A stretch of DNA of 64,000 nucleotides from Myrica gale (Eukaryota; Streptophyta; Magnoliopsida; Fagales; Myricaceae). The notes beneath the pieces are model-generated. The model worked only from the letters and a program-made list of their open reading frames with translations, did no database searches and had not been told where the DNA came from. Location: NCBI GenBank assembly GCA_963930655.1, contig OZ005621.1:5443001-5507000 (forward strand), written 5' to 3'. Made by a program: the position numbers and the translations under genes. Below, in pieces: positions 44,501-54,395 of the stretch (positions are counted from its first letter, which is position 1; every line of letters starts with the position of its first letter).

Positions 44501-45629
44501 ATTTCTTAGTTATTAAATAAACGTTATATCATAATCAGTTGTCACCTTATAGTTAGCTGATGCATAAACACTGTTTGTTGTTCTCAGAGCAGAACTAATA
44601 GAGTACAATGTAGCTTGAATATGTGTTAACCTGTAAGGGCTGAGGATGGCCGCTGGAATTGGAATTCTCCGACTAAGAGGCTTCCAAGGCTTATCCATTG
44701 ATTCCAACATGGCCCCCTTGAACCTGTCGTCATCGTCATCACCATACATGTCATCTGGGGGCCAAAAGGCGTTTCCGACGCCATATGTACCTTTTGTCTC
44801 GAACAACCACCTATTGTGATCAAATTCTCCGGTTTGGCCCCTCTTCGTCATAGACATATTTTTGGGATCACTTTTCGAGCTATCTGGGGCTGGCAATGGC
44901 AGAGCTCCATTTGAAAAATCTTGTGGATCATCATCATAGTCTTCGGCTTTGTATTGCTCCTTGCAACCTGGGCATAGACCAGTTCCTTTCTGGGCATCCA
45001 TGTAGCAATCTCTACAAATCTTGAACCTAGACAACACGTTTCAATTGTGAATTCTTTTAGGTATTTTATTCCCATTTTGATAACAAGCCTTCCCATCTAA
45101 TTAACAAGCGTCAAAAAGTATGACATTGATTTTCTCCGTATCTTATGCGAAAGATTAATAGCACATACCTACAATCACAAGGGATCACATCAGCTCCTCT
45201 TTCGTCTTTCATCACCTTGCCATCGCATGCTGGCATAGAACAAGCAGAGCCCTTGGCGCCAGCCATCTGAGGATGAGTCACCTCCGATTCGATCACCTTG
45301 TCCATGAGATGCGCTCGTGTCACGCTATTGAATCCTCCCGTGAAAAGAGAGTTGGAAACATATTGCTCTTCTGCCTTGGCGGCCACAGACGTGTCCATCG
45401 GCTGATTGTCCGGCGTGGGAGGCATGTGCACGGTGTAGTTCATGTAGTCCCCGGACAATTCTCCCGACATATCAAGGTCTTCTCTTGACAGACTAACATA
45501 CCGTCCACTCGAAGTTCGCCTTGCAAATTTAACAGTTTGTCCGCTGGAATTACGACTGCTCTGAGAACAATCAGAACCTCTAGAACTGCGAACGTTCTTC
45601 TTCGATGTTTGGTTGGATAGGGATGTCAT
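41583..45629 (-). CDS. CSLD: Cellulose synthase-like D (CSLD) glycosyltransferase, 6 exons
   Basis: A membrane GT2 family enzyme making beta-1,4-glucan for tip-growing or dividing cells. Coding exons are 45629-45169, 45026-44631, 44487-43683, 43495-43091, 42995-42652 and 42546-41583, all GT-AG. They join to 1124 residues, close to the CSLD norm of about 1145. The N-terminus has [54 protein letters not shown] and an eight-cysteine RING-like zinc region (C130, C135, C151, C153, C158, C161, C172, C175). Catalytic motifs are complete: DD at 410-411, DCD at 626-628, TED at 823-825 and QVLRW at 863-867. Two membrane helices precede and six follow the catalytic domain. The class-specific loop after FDPPK is short, without the cysteine/lysine cluster of CSLD2/3. 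The RING argues against CSLD1/4; CSLD2/3/6-like is the best placement. Confidence 0.95.
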
Positions 45630-46649
45630 TCTCTTATTGCTATATTATTTCAACGTAATTCGTTGTCTTCTTCTATTTAACAATGCTCCCTTTTACTTCC
45701 GTTTTCTTTCTCCTGATTGTAGTGCTTATAACATTCTGAATGAAAACGTACAAGCCTCTTCTAACTCGTCGAAATCTGTCAGAAGACTCCGAACTGCACC
45801 AGGCCTCGTAAAACTCCTCTACAGAATTAATACACCGCTTGAAAAGAGGTACGTAGCGCCATGTGTTCTGGCATTCGAGGAAGAATATTTTCTTCACCAC
45901 CGAGAAGGAGCTGCGTTAATTCAATGACTCCAAAACGTTAAGGGAAGCGGGATCTGTGTCCAAACAAATTACAAGAGAAGCAGATTTGCGGTGCAGAGTA
46001 ATGTCCTTCGTGAAGTTTCCTCACCACCGACTTAGGAAAAAACTAGTGTGGTGGAGCGGTTGGAATTCTTATTGGAGGGAGAGAGAGAGATGTTGGAAAC
46101 TTTGGAAGAATTGAGGTCGGAAGCCGATGAATTCATGGTGAGAGACCAAGCCTTCCATTGCTATTTTTGAGGTGCCTCTCTTCGGGTTTTAAGGAATCCA
46201 AAGACCCTTCTATGTCCACGTAGTTTACTGGGCAGCCTATCACTAAACAAACGCTCAATTCTTTAGTCGCATCCAGTCGTTATTGCCATCTTCGAAAGTT
46301 AAGGTACATTTTCAGAGTGTTTTTTGTACGTTCTTCCCCTTTCAATATTTTCTTCTCTGTTATCAAACAGGGCCTATTAACCAGCCATGCAAACAGAATC
46401 CAATTTCTCCTTTACTAAAGAAAGAGTGCTATGCTCAGATCTTGTAGATAAAGAAAAATATGTGAAATAAAACTAAATACGAATGAATTGGGGGGAAAGA
46501 TAAGGGGGGAATAAGATAAGGGGTTTTCTTTTTCTCTAGGCAATCAAGTGGAGGAATATACCAAGTAAGGCACTTGAAAAATAAGGCCCAATAGCTCGAC
46601 TACCAAACTTTAGGGCACATTGCCCGTTACAATCATACCCTAGGACCTA
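45630..46649. other. CSLD upstream region
   Basis: Probable 5'UTR and promoter of CSLD on the minus strand. On plus at about 46050-46135 a short frame (ERLEFLLEGEREMLETLEEL) precedes a good donor (ATG|GTGAGA), but I find no further exons and no family. A GA run lies at 46078-46088. Confidence 0.35.
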
Positions 46650-47137
46650 AATTGAATTGCAAATTTTCACTCTTATTTCTTATGTCCCCACAGAAATCCC
46701 CAGATTCTGTGGGGACAAAAGACCAAGACGCCTGAGAATAATGGAACCTGTACGAGGACCACATTTGTACCTCTTGCCACATCAGGCTGCATCACAATTT
46801 GTGGCTTAACACAATTACACGTTTTTGGCCAAAACCCAAATCGTAAAGAAGAAAAATTCCAAATCACAACTTTCAGACCACTTGAATTCTCTCTACTTCT
46901 AACAATGCCAAGTTATCTGAGTTCCGTGGCCTACAGCATACCCTGTTGTAGGTTGACGTTTAACCGCTATTCAAAATGACAGGTCTCGCCTTATAAACAA
47001 ACAAGATAAAATGCATGTCACGAATCCGAAACCGATACGTACAGAAGATTATTTCGAATATGCAGGTGCAGGAATGATCCTGGTCAGGGAAGGCTATGTC
47101 ATCGCATTCGAATTGGCCACAACAAACAAGCAATACT
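46650..47137 (+). repeat. Direct repeat copy 2, upstream (5') of CSLD
   Basis: The diverged partner of 40938-41411. It ends 245 bases before the 3' end of the eS21 coding sequence. See copy 1 for shared blocks. Confidence 0.85.
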
Positions 47138-47381
47138 TCTCTCATATGCATTGTTCAAAAGCAAAACGAGTTTGACATCCCTCTAAATGTGACCTTAGCA
47201 CAGTAACATGATCATTTCAATTGTCCTATCCTCAATTCAAACAACCACACATGAAAAAGATTGCAAGTAGAAGCAATCTCAATAATAACGGACTAAAAGA
47301 AGTCAAAATCCTTGGAACACGTAGTTTCTACCCTACAAAGGAACTCAAAGAGGAAAATAACTAGATTCTCTCTCCCTTGCT

Positions 47382-48829
47382 CTATTGTTGTCGAACTTCA
47401 GCTTTCTTTTTCTGCCAGAGACGATCCAGCCCACCGTCAGCATCACCCTGGAAAAGAAAAACATTAAAGAACTTCGAAGATGAGCTATGCAAGCAGGAAA
47501 AAACAAAACAAAACTCCAAAATGTCAGAAACACCTGTACAACAGCACACCACAAAAAAACCAAGAACAAGTACAAGCCAGACACAAGAATCAACCAAAAT
47601 GTGAAGACCTCCACAATCATCGGCTGAGGTGAAGAACATGAAAATACATAACACAACAGGCAAGAGCATCTAAGAGGCCAAACAAACAGAGGCTTTTAAT
47701 AAAACCTCACATTACTATGAAGATGGAGAAATCGGACTAGATAATATCTACGCCCAAAACCCCAGGACTCGCTCAATCAAGTATGCTAACAAAATATTAT
47801 TTAACACGGGAGAAACAAGAAAAAAAATACTGTCTGCCTCAACAAAACATCCATAAACTCGGATGCTAGCCACCTTGTAACCGGTTGATTAAAGTCCCAA
47901 AACACAGGCACAAGTTCCAGCCTCCACTCAATAGGTCTCATACCTAATTCGTCTGAATTTGTATTTACCCTGTACATTCACTGAAAGTGAATCCAAAACT
48001 TTCTTGCTCGTGTGAATCTGAATATGACCAACCATCCCCCCTAGAAATATAAGCAACTTCAGAAAGAAAAAAAAAACCAAAATGATAATTTTTCATCTTG
48101 GTGTGTATACCCAGATGGAAACTAAATTCCCCTTGGAAAAGGATGACTAAGTAACCTGGACAAGTCAAATAGTCAGATTAATGTTATGAGAATGAAATAG
48201 GTACTGCTACTGAATTTGTCTAACTTGCTGCAGCAGACCAGTGACCTCTCAGTATTCAAACAAAAGAAAGAGATCTAGGGCTCCTCCATTTGTTCCAGCT
48301 CCCTAAAGTATTCATCAGACCGTCGTCTTTCTTTAAAAATAATAGTTAAGTGCTTTAAGTTTACACGACTAAGCTAAACCCAATCTTCCTATGGCATTCA
48401 CCGTGATAAAAACATACAAGCAAACGAGGCAATCCCAACAGTCCTCCCTAAAAATACACTTCAACTACCATAACCTAAAATAAAGTCACTCAAGCAAACC
48501 AAATTACAGAAGTAGAAAACTGAAATTGGATGAGAACAAAAACCTGGGCACGGACATATCCACAGAGCGCAAAAGTGGAGAAATGTCCACTGTACACACC
48601 ATTCTCATCCAGATGTCCAACGTTAATCTGAACGGACGCATGGTCCTTGGAAGTAATCAACCTGTTTGTGGCCGAGCTGCATGCAAAATGCATCATTTAG
48701 CAAACATCCAAAAACAGAACACATTAAAAAAAAAGGCACAATCAAAACATGACAGCAAAAGAGAGAATAGATTACACACCATTTCCTGGGAATGTAAAGC
48801 TCGGTGATTACCCCCTCATCGTTCTGCAT
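47382..48829 (-). CDS. RPS21: 40S ribosomal protein S21 (eS21), 3 exons
   Basis: A small structural protein of the cytosolic 40S subunit, needed for late 18S rRNA processing and located at the back of the platform/head region. Coding exons are 48829-48780, 48676-48544 and 47447-47382, GT-AG, giving 82 residues, the standard plant length. The sequence [40 protein letters not shown] and the tail [20 protein letters not shown] are near-identical to other plant eS21 proteins. Intron 2 is 1.1 kb. The 5' side has an acceptor (AAGCAG, ends 48847) and a donor (CTCAG|GTATGC at 49073), so a leader intron is likely. The 3' end lies 245 bases from a repeat shared with the CSLD 3' flank. Confidence 0.96.
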
Positions 48830-49073
48830 CTTGGCTAATGTGTCAACTGCTTCGTCAAAAGCTTACCAATGTGAACCCACAGAGCCAAATAGTCAATATT
48901 CTCCTAGAAAGAGAGGGAAATTACAGGAAAACAGAAGCGACAACAAGGGCATAGCTTAACACGATAATTACTCAAGCGGAAACCCCACAATCTGATATCA
49001 GAACAAACCCTAATCCCCAATCAAAAACAGGAATTTACGAATTACAACCAATAAAATTCCAATACCCGCATAC

Positions 49074-49270
49074 CTGAGAGCGAGGATCAAGAAAAACTAG
49101 TCCCTGAAGAAGAATGAGCGACGACGAGCGGAAGCGATACGGGGCGCTAGGTTTTTAAAGCACTGAGAAGCAAAACCCTAAACTTTGAGAACGATTACAC
49201 TTGGTCCAGACCCATTGGGTCTTGCCGACCCAAATAACAGTGGGCTTTATAAATGAACTGCCCAAATCTG
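49074..49270 (-). promoter_or_regulatory. eS21 leader and proximal promoter with telo-box and site II-like motifs
   Basis: The region upstream of the leader exon contains AAACCCTAAA (49173-49182), a telo-box typical of plant ribosomal-protein genes, and TGGGCT at about 49240, a site II element, followed by TTTATAAAT. The combination of telo-box and site II is the usual signature of TCP-controlled translation-machinery promoters. Assignment rests on position and motif only. Confidence 0.6.
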
Positions 49271-51130
49271 TTTCCACAAATCCGACATCTCTTTATTATA
49301 TATAGTCCAACTAATTTCCTGTTTTTTTTAGTATTTTCCCTTACTATTATTCCGTCTAATTTCCATTTTATTTCAGAAAAAAGGCACAGAATATGTAACA
49401 GCTCCTCAGTAATACATAATAAGGAAAAAAAAACTCTTGGACCAAATTTTTAAAGATCAAATAGAATGGAAGACGATGACGGAATATTTATAAAACTTAA
49501 AGGGCGTAATCAAACAAAGAAAAAGATATGCGGACGAGTTGACAATAGTATAGGTCGGATGTTTTTGTGAGCAGTAAGTACCAGATCTTCCCTTATTTTG
49601 GGAAAGCTTAAAACTTGAGAAGGACGGATTGATTTTAGCCTATAGATATAAGCATAATATAATGTTTTCCTAAAACTAAATGGGAATTAATTGGGGGAAA
49701 CCTACGTTGGGAATAATATGTTTTTATATCTCTAGACAAGGCCCAAATAATAGGGCAAAAATGCATGGAAACCAAACATGGGCTGACAGGCCCAAACACT
49801 AAGCTGGGGCTCAAGCAGTAACCGCCCAAGGCGGCGACCCAATTATTGATAACTGGCCACGACCCAACCCAGATGCTTTGAAGTCATGGCCAATGGATGT
49901 CCGACCCGAAAATGCAAGTGCTCGACTGCTCGGCACAGCAGAACAAGACTAGGTGTTGTTCGGCTATGTTGTATTTTGAAAATTTTTTGTGTTTTGAAAA
50001 TTTTTATGTGAGGTTAACTTTATTGGTATGCGTGTTGTAGTTATTTTTATGTAGTGTTAAAAATGATGTTTGGTTGTAGAATATTTTGTATTCTGAAAAT
50101 TCAAAAAAATCCTGAGGATTTTGTTTGGCCGAACAGCCCCTAGTTTTATAGTTGTTTGTAAATTTTTTTTTAGTTTTGTGTTATTTTTCACAAAAAATTG
50201 AGGCTAATAATTAGATAAAAAATTATATTGCAAATTAAAATATTTTTTGTGTGAAAATATCATGTTTGGATTATAAAATATTTTTTAAATCATTAACAAA
50301 AAATGGTCAAACAATTTTTTTAAAATAATTAATGCTTCTATTATTTTGTTTAATAAATTGTGTAAATTACAATATTGTATTTTTGGCTTCCCAATGTCAC
50401 ATTCGACTTTGCCCCGATTGAACCTATACGACGTGAATAAACATCATCTATAAATCTTTATCATCTAATCCAACATGAGTCCATACAAAATTTATTAAAC
50501 TTCTTAATATGAATTATTCTGTATTTAATATATATTAAATAAAGATAGACACATAGATCTTACGTTCTTTAACGTTATTGTATCAACTTCAGACAATACG
50601 ACTGTAAAATATGATCTACATTTTGTATTTATATCTTTCCAAATTAAACAGTTTAGTTCCTGCACATAATTATAGAAAATATTAATTCCTCTTTTAAAAT
50701 TATCTTGTAAATTGAAGCAAAGAATAATAAAAAATATTAATTCAAGATCAAGATTCTCTCTAATTTTTTTTTCCCAGATTACGCAATACGATTACTCTTT
50801 AAATTACATCTTACAATCATATTATTTGAAAATATTATATCTATTAATCTTTAAAAAGTATTAATTCGATCTTCTTATTCTTCTTTTTTTTAATATTATT
50901 TATGGAAACGAATTTGTAGTTAATTCCCAAATGGAATCATTATACGCCACTCTTTTTGCAAATTCCCCCACCCCTAACGTCACACTCGCATACTGGCTGT
51001 CCACTTACTGTCCTTACAGTTAAAACAGCTCATCATTAACACGTATTTTTTTCCCCTACCCTTTATTTACCGGTCTGGTTCTCCTCCTCTGCCCTGCACG
51101 CGCCGCCGCCACCGGCGGTCCTGTTCTGGC
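49271..51130. other. AT-rich intergenic with a MITE; no gene
   Basis: No coding frame is supported. 49955-50150 is a family-A MITE. 50200-50900 is very AT-rich with runs of A and T. Confidence 0.45.
49955..50150. repeat. MITE-like repeat, family A
   Basis: Begins gttgttcggctatgttg and ends ttggccgaacagcccc, so the ends are imperfect inverted repeats (tgttcggc / gccgaaca). Interior words tttgaaaatttttatgtga and ttattggtatgcgtgttgta recur, inverted, at 60105-60290. Confidence 0.65.
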
Positions 51131-51139
51131 CAAATTCTC

Positions 51140-51625
51140 TCCGATTCATGGGGAGATTTATGTTATGCTTTGTGTTGAACATAAGCCTGTTTGGGCCCGC
51201 CCTTATGTTTAGGGCTTGTTTTATGTTCTGCTTTTGCCCGTTTGGGGCAGCCCCTATGTTTAGGGCTTGTTTCGGTTTGTTTATTTGTTTTCCCGCTGTT
51301 TGTAATTACGGTTGAAACTGCATGATTAGTTCTGTTAGGGCGCCGGTCCTTCAACTCCGTCAACGGGCCTTCAGCGGTTGGTTTGTTACTTTCATGGGTT
51401 TTCCGTGCTTTCTAGGACCTTCGGGTCCCTCGCTTTGGGCTTCGAACCCGACCCATCCGAGGATCTTGTATCCTCTTTCAAAGCCACTTCATTATTGGCC
51501 TCTTAATTCGCCGCTTGTAAAGCCCCTTATGAATCTTTTCTTTATTTTTCTAGCTTATAATTTTTATTTTTATTTTTTAATACATAAACATAGATGTTTC
51601 AATAAAAAATAAAAAAGTCAAAAGG
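51140..51625 (+). repeat. Dispersed repeat with A-rich 3' end (non-LTR-like), copy 1
   Basis: Contains a doubled unit 'cgtttggg.c.gccc.tatgtttagggcttgtt' (51190-51275), then 'agccacttcattattggcc' and 'atgaatcttttctttatttttcta', and ends in 'caataaaaaataaaaaa'. The last two blocks recur at 62115-62190 with a similar A-rich end. The 3' tail suggests a non-LTR retroelement end. No protein is encoded. Confidence 0.5.
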
Positions 51626-51826
51626 TGTGGATGTCCATGAGGTCGAGAAGCTGCTTAGATTACAGGCAAAGCCAGTAATCATGAAGTCAAGGTGGCCTTT
51701 CCCGTAATATGTGTGAAAACAAGGGGCATTTGTTCCTCAACTTACCATATTCTCCAACCTGCCCTCATTCCCTTTCCTCCCCACAACAGAACACAGCCCC
51801 TCCTTTCTTCCCTCCCCGCACTAAAA

Positions 51827-52216
51827 ATGGAAATCGCAAACCCGTGCGGTTTTCCCGTGATATTTGCAATCCTGGCCGCCCATTTGGTGCTCTGCTCATC
51901 CGCATCCTTTGATTTTGGTACTGGCTATTTGGATCGCAGCCAGCTGGGGTTCTTCCCGATGAAATCGGAGTGCAGCGGCTCTATCGCCGAGTGCCTGCTC
52001 GCTGGTGGGGACGAGGAATTGGACTCGGAGTTCGCGATGGACTCGGAGAGCCACCGGCGCATCCTGGCCTCGACGCGGTACATCAGCTACGGTGCGCTGA
52101 GCAGGAACAGTGTGCCCTGCTCGCGACGTGGCGCGTCCTACTACAACTGCCGACCCGGAGCCCAGGCTAATCCCTACAGTCGCGGGTGCAGTGCCATTAC
52201 TCGCTGCAGGCTCTGA
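51827..52216 (+). CDS. RALF: RALF peptide precursor (RALF23/33 type)
   Basis: A secreted signalling peptide precursor perceived by FERONIA-family receptor kinases with LLG co-receptors; it raises apoplastic pH and restrains cell expansion. Single exon, 129 residues. Residues 1-27 form a signal peptide (VIFAILAAHLVLCSSA). An acidic pro-region follows, with SECSGSIAECL and the subtilase S1P cleavage site RRIL at 77-80. The mature peptide ASTRYISYGALSRNSVPC... contains the receptor-binding YISY motif (85-88) and four cysteines (98, 108, 121, 127) in the invariant spacing, with YYNCRPGAQANPYSRGC. These features place it with RALF1/23/33. The first ATG that directly precedes the signal peptide is used; an in-frame upstream extension to 51692 begins at a non-ATG codon. 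Two foldback elements lie 360 bases downstream. Confidence 0.95.
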   Translation: MEIANPCGFPVIFAILAAHLVLCSSASFDFGTGYLDRSQLGFFPMKSECSGSIAECLLAGGDEELDSEFAMDSESHRRILASTRYISYGALSRNSVPCSRRGASYYNCRPGAQANPYSRGCSAITRCRL

Positions 52217-52573
52217 TTTTCCTTTCTTCTTCTTTTTTCTCCCTTTTATTTCCCAAATATTATCCCTTTTTTTTCTTGTTTCTATTTTTAAAATATGTGT
52301 GTATTGTTTGGCTTATGTTACATAAGGTTATTGTAACGCTACTATACAATTCTCTTTTCTTTTAATTAATTTCCTTCTTTCGTTCTTTCAATTCTGCAGC
52401 AATTCAATATCGTAGATATTCTGGGGGTAATGATTTTCTTATTTGTTATTTTGAGTTTGGGAGAGAAAATTCTGAATTTCTGATGGGTCTGGGTAAAAAT
52501 TGTGATGGGTATGCATTCTTTGCATTGTGCTTGTATTGTCGGTCTAGTAAGAGGGATCGGGTATTACGACTGA

Positions 52574-52836
52574 GCGCCTAAGGTGCTGAGCAAGGGTGAG
52601 GATTAAATTTTTAAAAGAGCTTATAACATGTCATCTCAATTTGATCTGTTTTACTGCTGACCCGCGAACGAGAGTCGATCGACCGCTACATAAACAGGTC
52701 GATTGACTCTCATTCGTGGGTCAACAATAAAACGGGTCAAATTCGCTGGTCATATTAATTAATTGAGGTGACTTGTTATAAGTCCTTGGATCTTGAAAAT
52801 TTAATCATCACAGTTGCTCATCACCTTAGGCACCCA
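52574..52836. repeat. Foldback (MITE-like) inverted repeat 1
   Basis: Nearly the entire 263 bases fold on themselves. The left arm starts GCGCCTAAGGTGCTGAGCAA and the right arm, read in reverse, gives GGGTGCCTAAGGTGATGAGC. Inner blocks 'gattaaattt', 'cttataac.a.gtca.ctcaatt', 'tgacccgcgaacgagagtc' and 'gatcgacc' pair as well, leaving a small loop near 52690. Confidence 0.85.
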
Positions 52837-52840
52837 GCAT

Positions 52841-53078
52841 AAGAGGCCGGTTATTGTGTGAGTGAAGTTATTATGTGAGTGTGTGAGTGGACGAGTGAGA
52901 TTAGAAGTTGAGAAATCTAACGGCTGACAAAATGTCATGTCAATTAATGAACTCGACCCACACAACCGACCCTTTTGCTTGACGTGACATTTTGTCAGCC
53001 GTTAGATTTATCAATTTCTAATCTCATCCGTCCACTCACACAATAACTTTTGTCCCCAGCATAATAACCGGTCTCATA
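52841..53078. repeat. Foldback (MITE-like) inverted repeat 2
   Basis: The arms, about 100 bases, pair via ccggttatt, gttatt.tgtgagtg, gagattagaa.ttga.aaatct and aacggctgacaaaatgtca, with a loop of about 35 bases around 52945-52978. The element follows foldback 1 almost without spacing. Confidence 0.85.
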
Positions 53079-54395
53079 ATAAGAAGCTCATTTTTCTCTG
53101 ATATCTAGTTGGGTCTTTGCTAGATTCCTTCCTTTTGCTTTGTCTTTTTAAGTTGTGGCTATTAGAGTTTCTGGTATCTAAAATCTCTGGGAGCCCAAAA
53201 AAGGCCTCTGAAACTTCCCGACTAATTTCATGGGGTTAGTTTGAGGTCGTATTTTCTCTTATCTTTGGAAAGAATTAAAAATTCTAGTTGTTTTTTTTTA
53301 CTTGTTCCTAAATTTTGGCCCGAGATTTATGCTTAACGAACTAGCTTACCAAACTATTAAGGTTGAGTTTAGGTAACTTTCCCACTGGCATGCTTCAAAG
53401 TAATAACGTGTTTTTCTGGAAATCAGAGAAGGTTTGGATCCTACGACTTTGTCGACTCGTGTGATTTGTCAACACATTAATAAATTTCAGTAATGATTCG
53501 AATAGAAGTGTTTTTATAAATTGGAAAAGGTTGCTTTTACCAACACATTAACAAGTGCTCTGAATTGTCAACACATTAATGGATTTTTATCAATAGTTGG
53601 TGAATCTTATCAATAAAAATCGGAGAAAGTTTAGGGGAAAATAATAATTAAACTATTAATATATTATTTAATTCAATTTCATCCATTAAAGCTTTGCAAC
53701 TGAAACGTTCTCTAATATCTATCCCAAATGGTCTCAAGCCTCACACGCATCTCATCCCTTTTAAGTGCAATCAACATCAATGAATGTGATACCCACTTCA
53801 TTGCATCTATGCTTTCATTGAGATAACTCAAATCGGGCCTCATATGTCTGTCACGTTACACTTATCTATAAAATCACTATCAGGATCAACATAGTGGAGG
53901 GCCACAAGTACAATTTTTTCTCTATTAAAAAAATTGTAAGCTCATAAAGAAGCGGTATTTTCTACAGCTTCATGAGGGGGATGGGCTAGTGGTTACACCT
54001 AAACGTAATTCCATGGGCATCCATCTATTTATTTTAAAAGCATAAAACACATTCCCATGGACTCTGGTAATGGTGCCAGGTTGTCAATGACAGATCATTA
54101 CACTTGTCTGTACAACACAATGACATTTTTTTTTGCAAATTTTAATGAAAAAAATATAGGATGGTTTTGATTCTTTCAAATTTGTATCATCTGCATAAAG
54201 ACCTGAAAAATAAAAACATATCAGCTTTCATAAGAAGAGAACGTCTCTTAAGACTCGTTTAATTTCACAGGAAGAAAAACAAAATCAAAAGTGGCATCGA
54301 TAGTCTTACAATTACCATGGAACATTCACATACTCATAAACATGTTAAAATCAGCTTCCTCTTCCAAATAAGAAACGCAAGACAGACAAATCCCA
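53079..54395. other. Intergenic, no gene seen
   Basis: AT-rich. 53460-53640 repeats 'tcaacacattaat' three times and has weak self-complementarity. The last 200-300 bases probably include the HSBP 3'UTR. Confidence 0.4.

Noticed and set aside
46050-46140. Possible exon ERLEFLLEGEREMLETLEEL with a donor site
   Set aside because: No matching acceptor or further exon found nearby, and no family; kept only as a note on the CSLD upstream region.
47377-47604. Plus-strand frame rich in K, T and S near eS21
   Set aside because: Antisense to the last eS21 exon and its intron; no family match.
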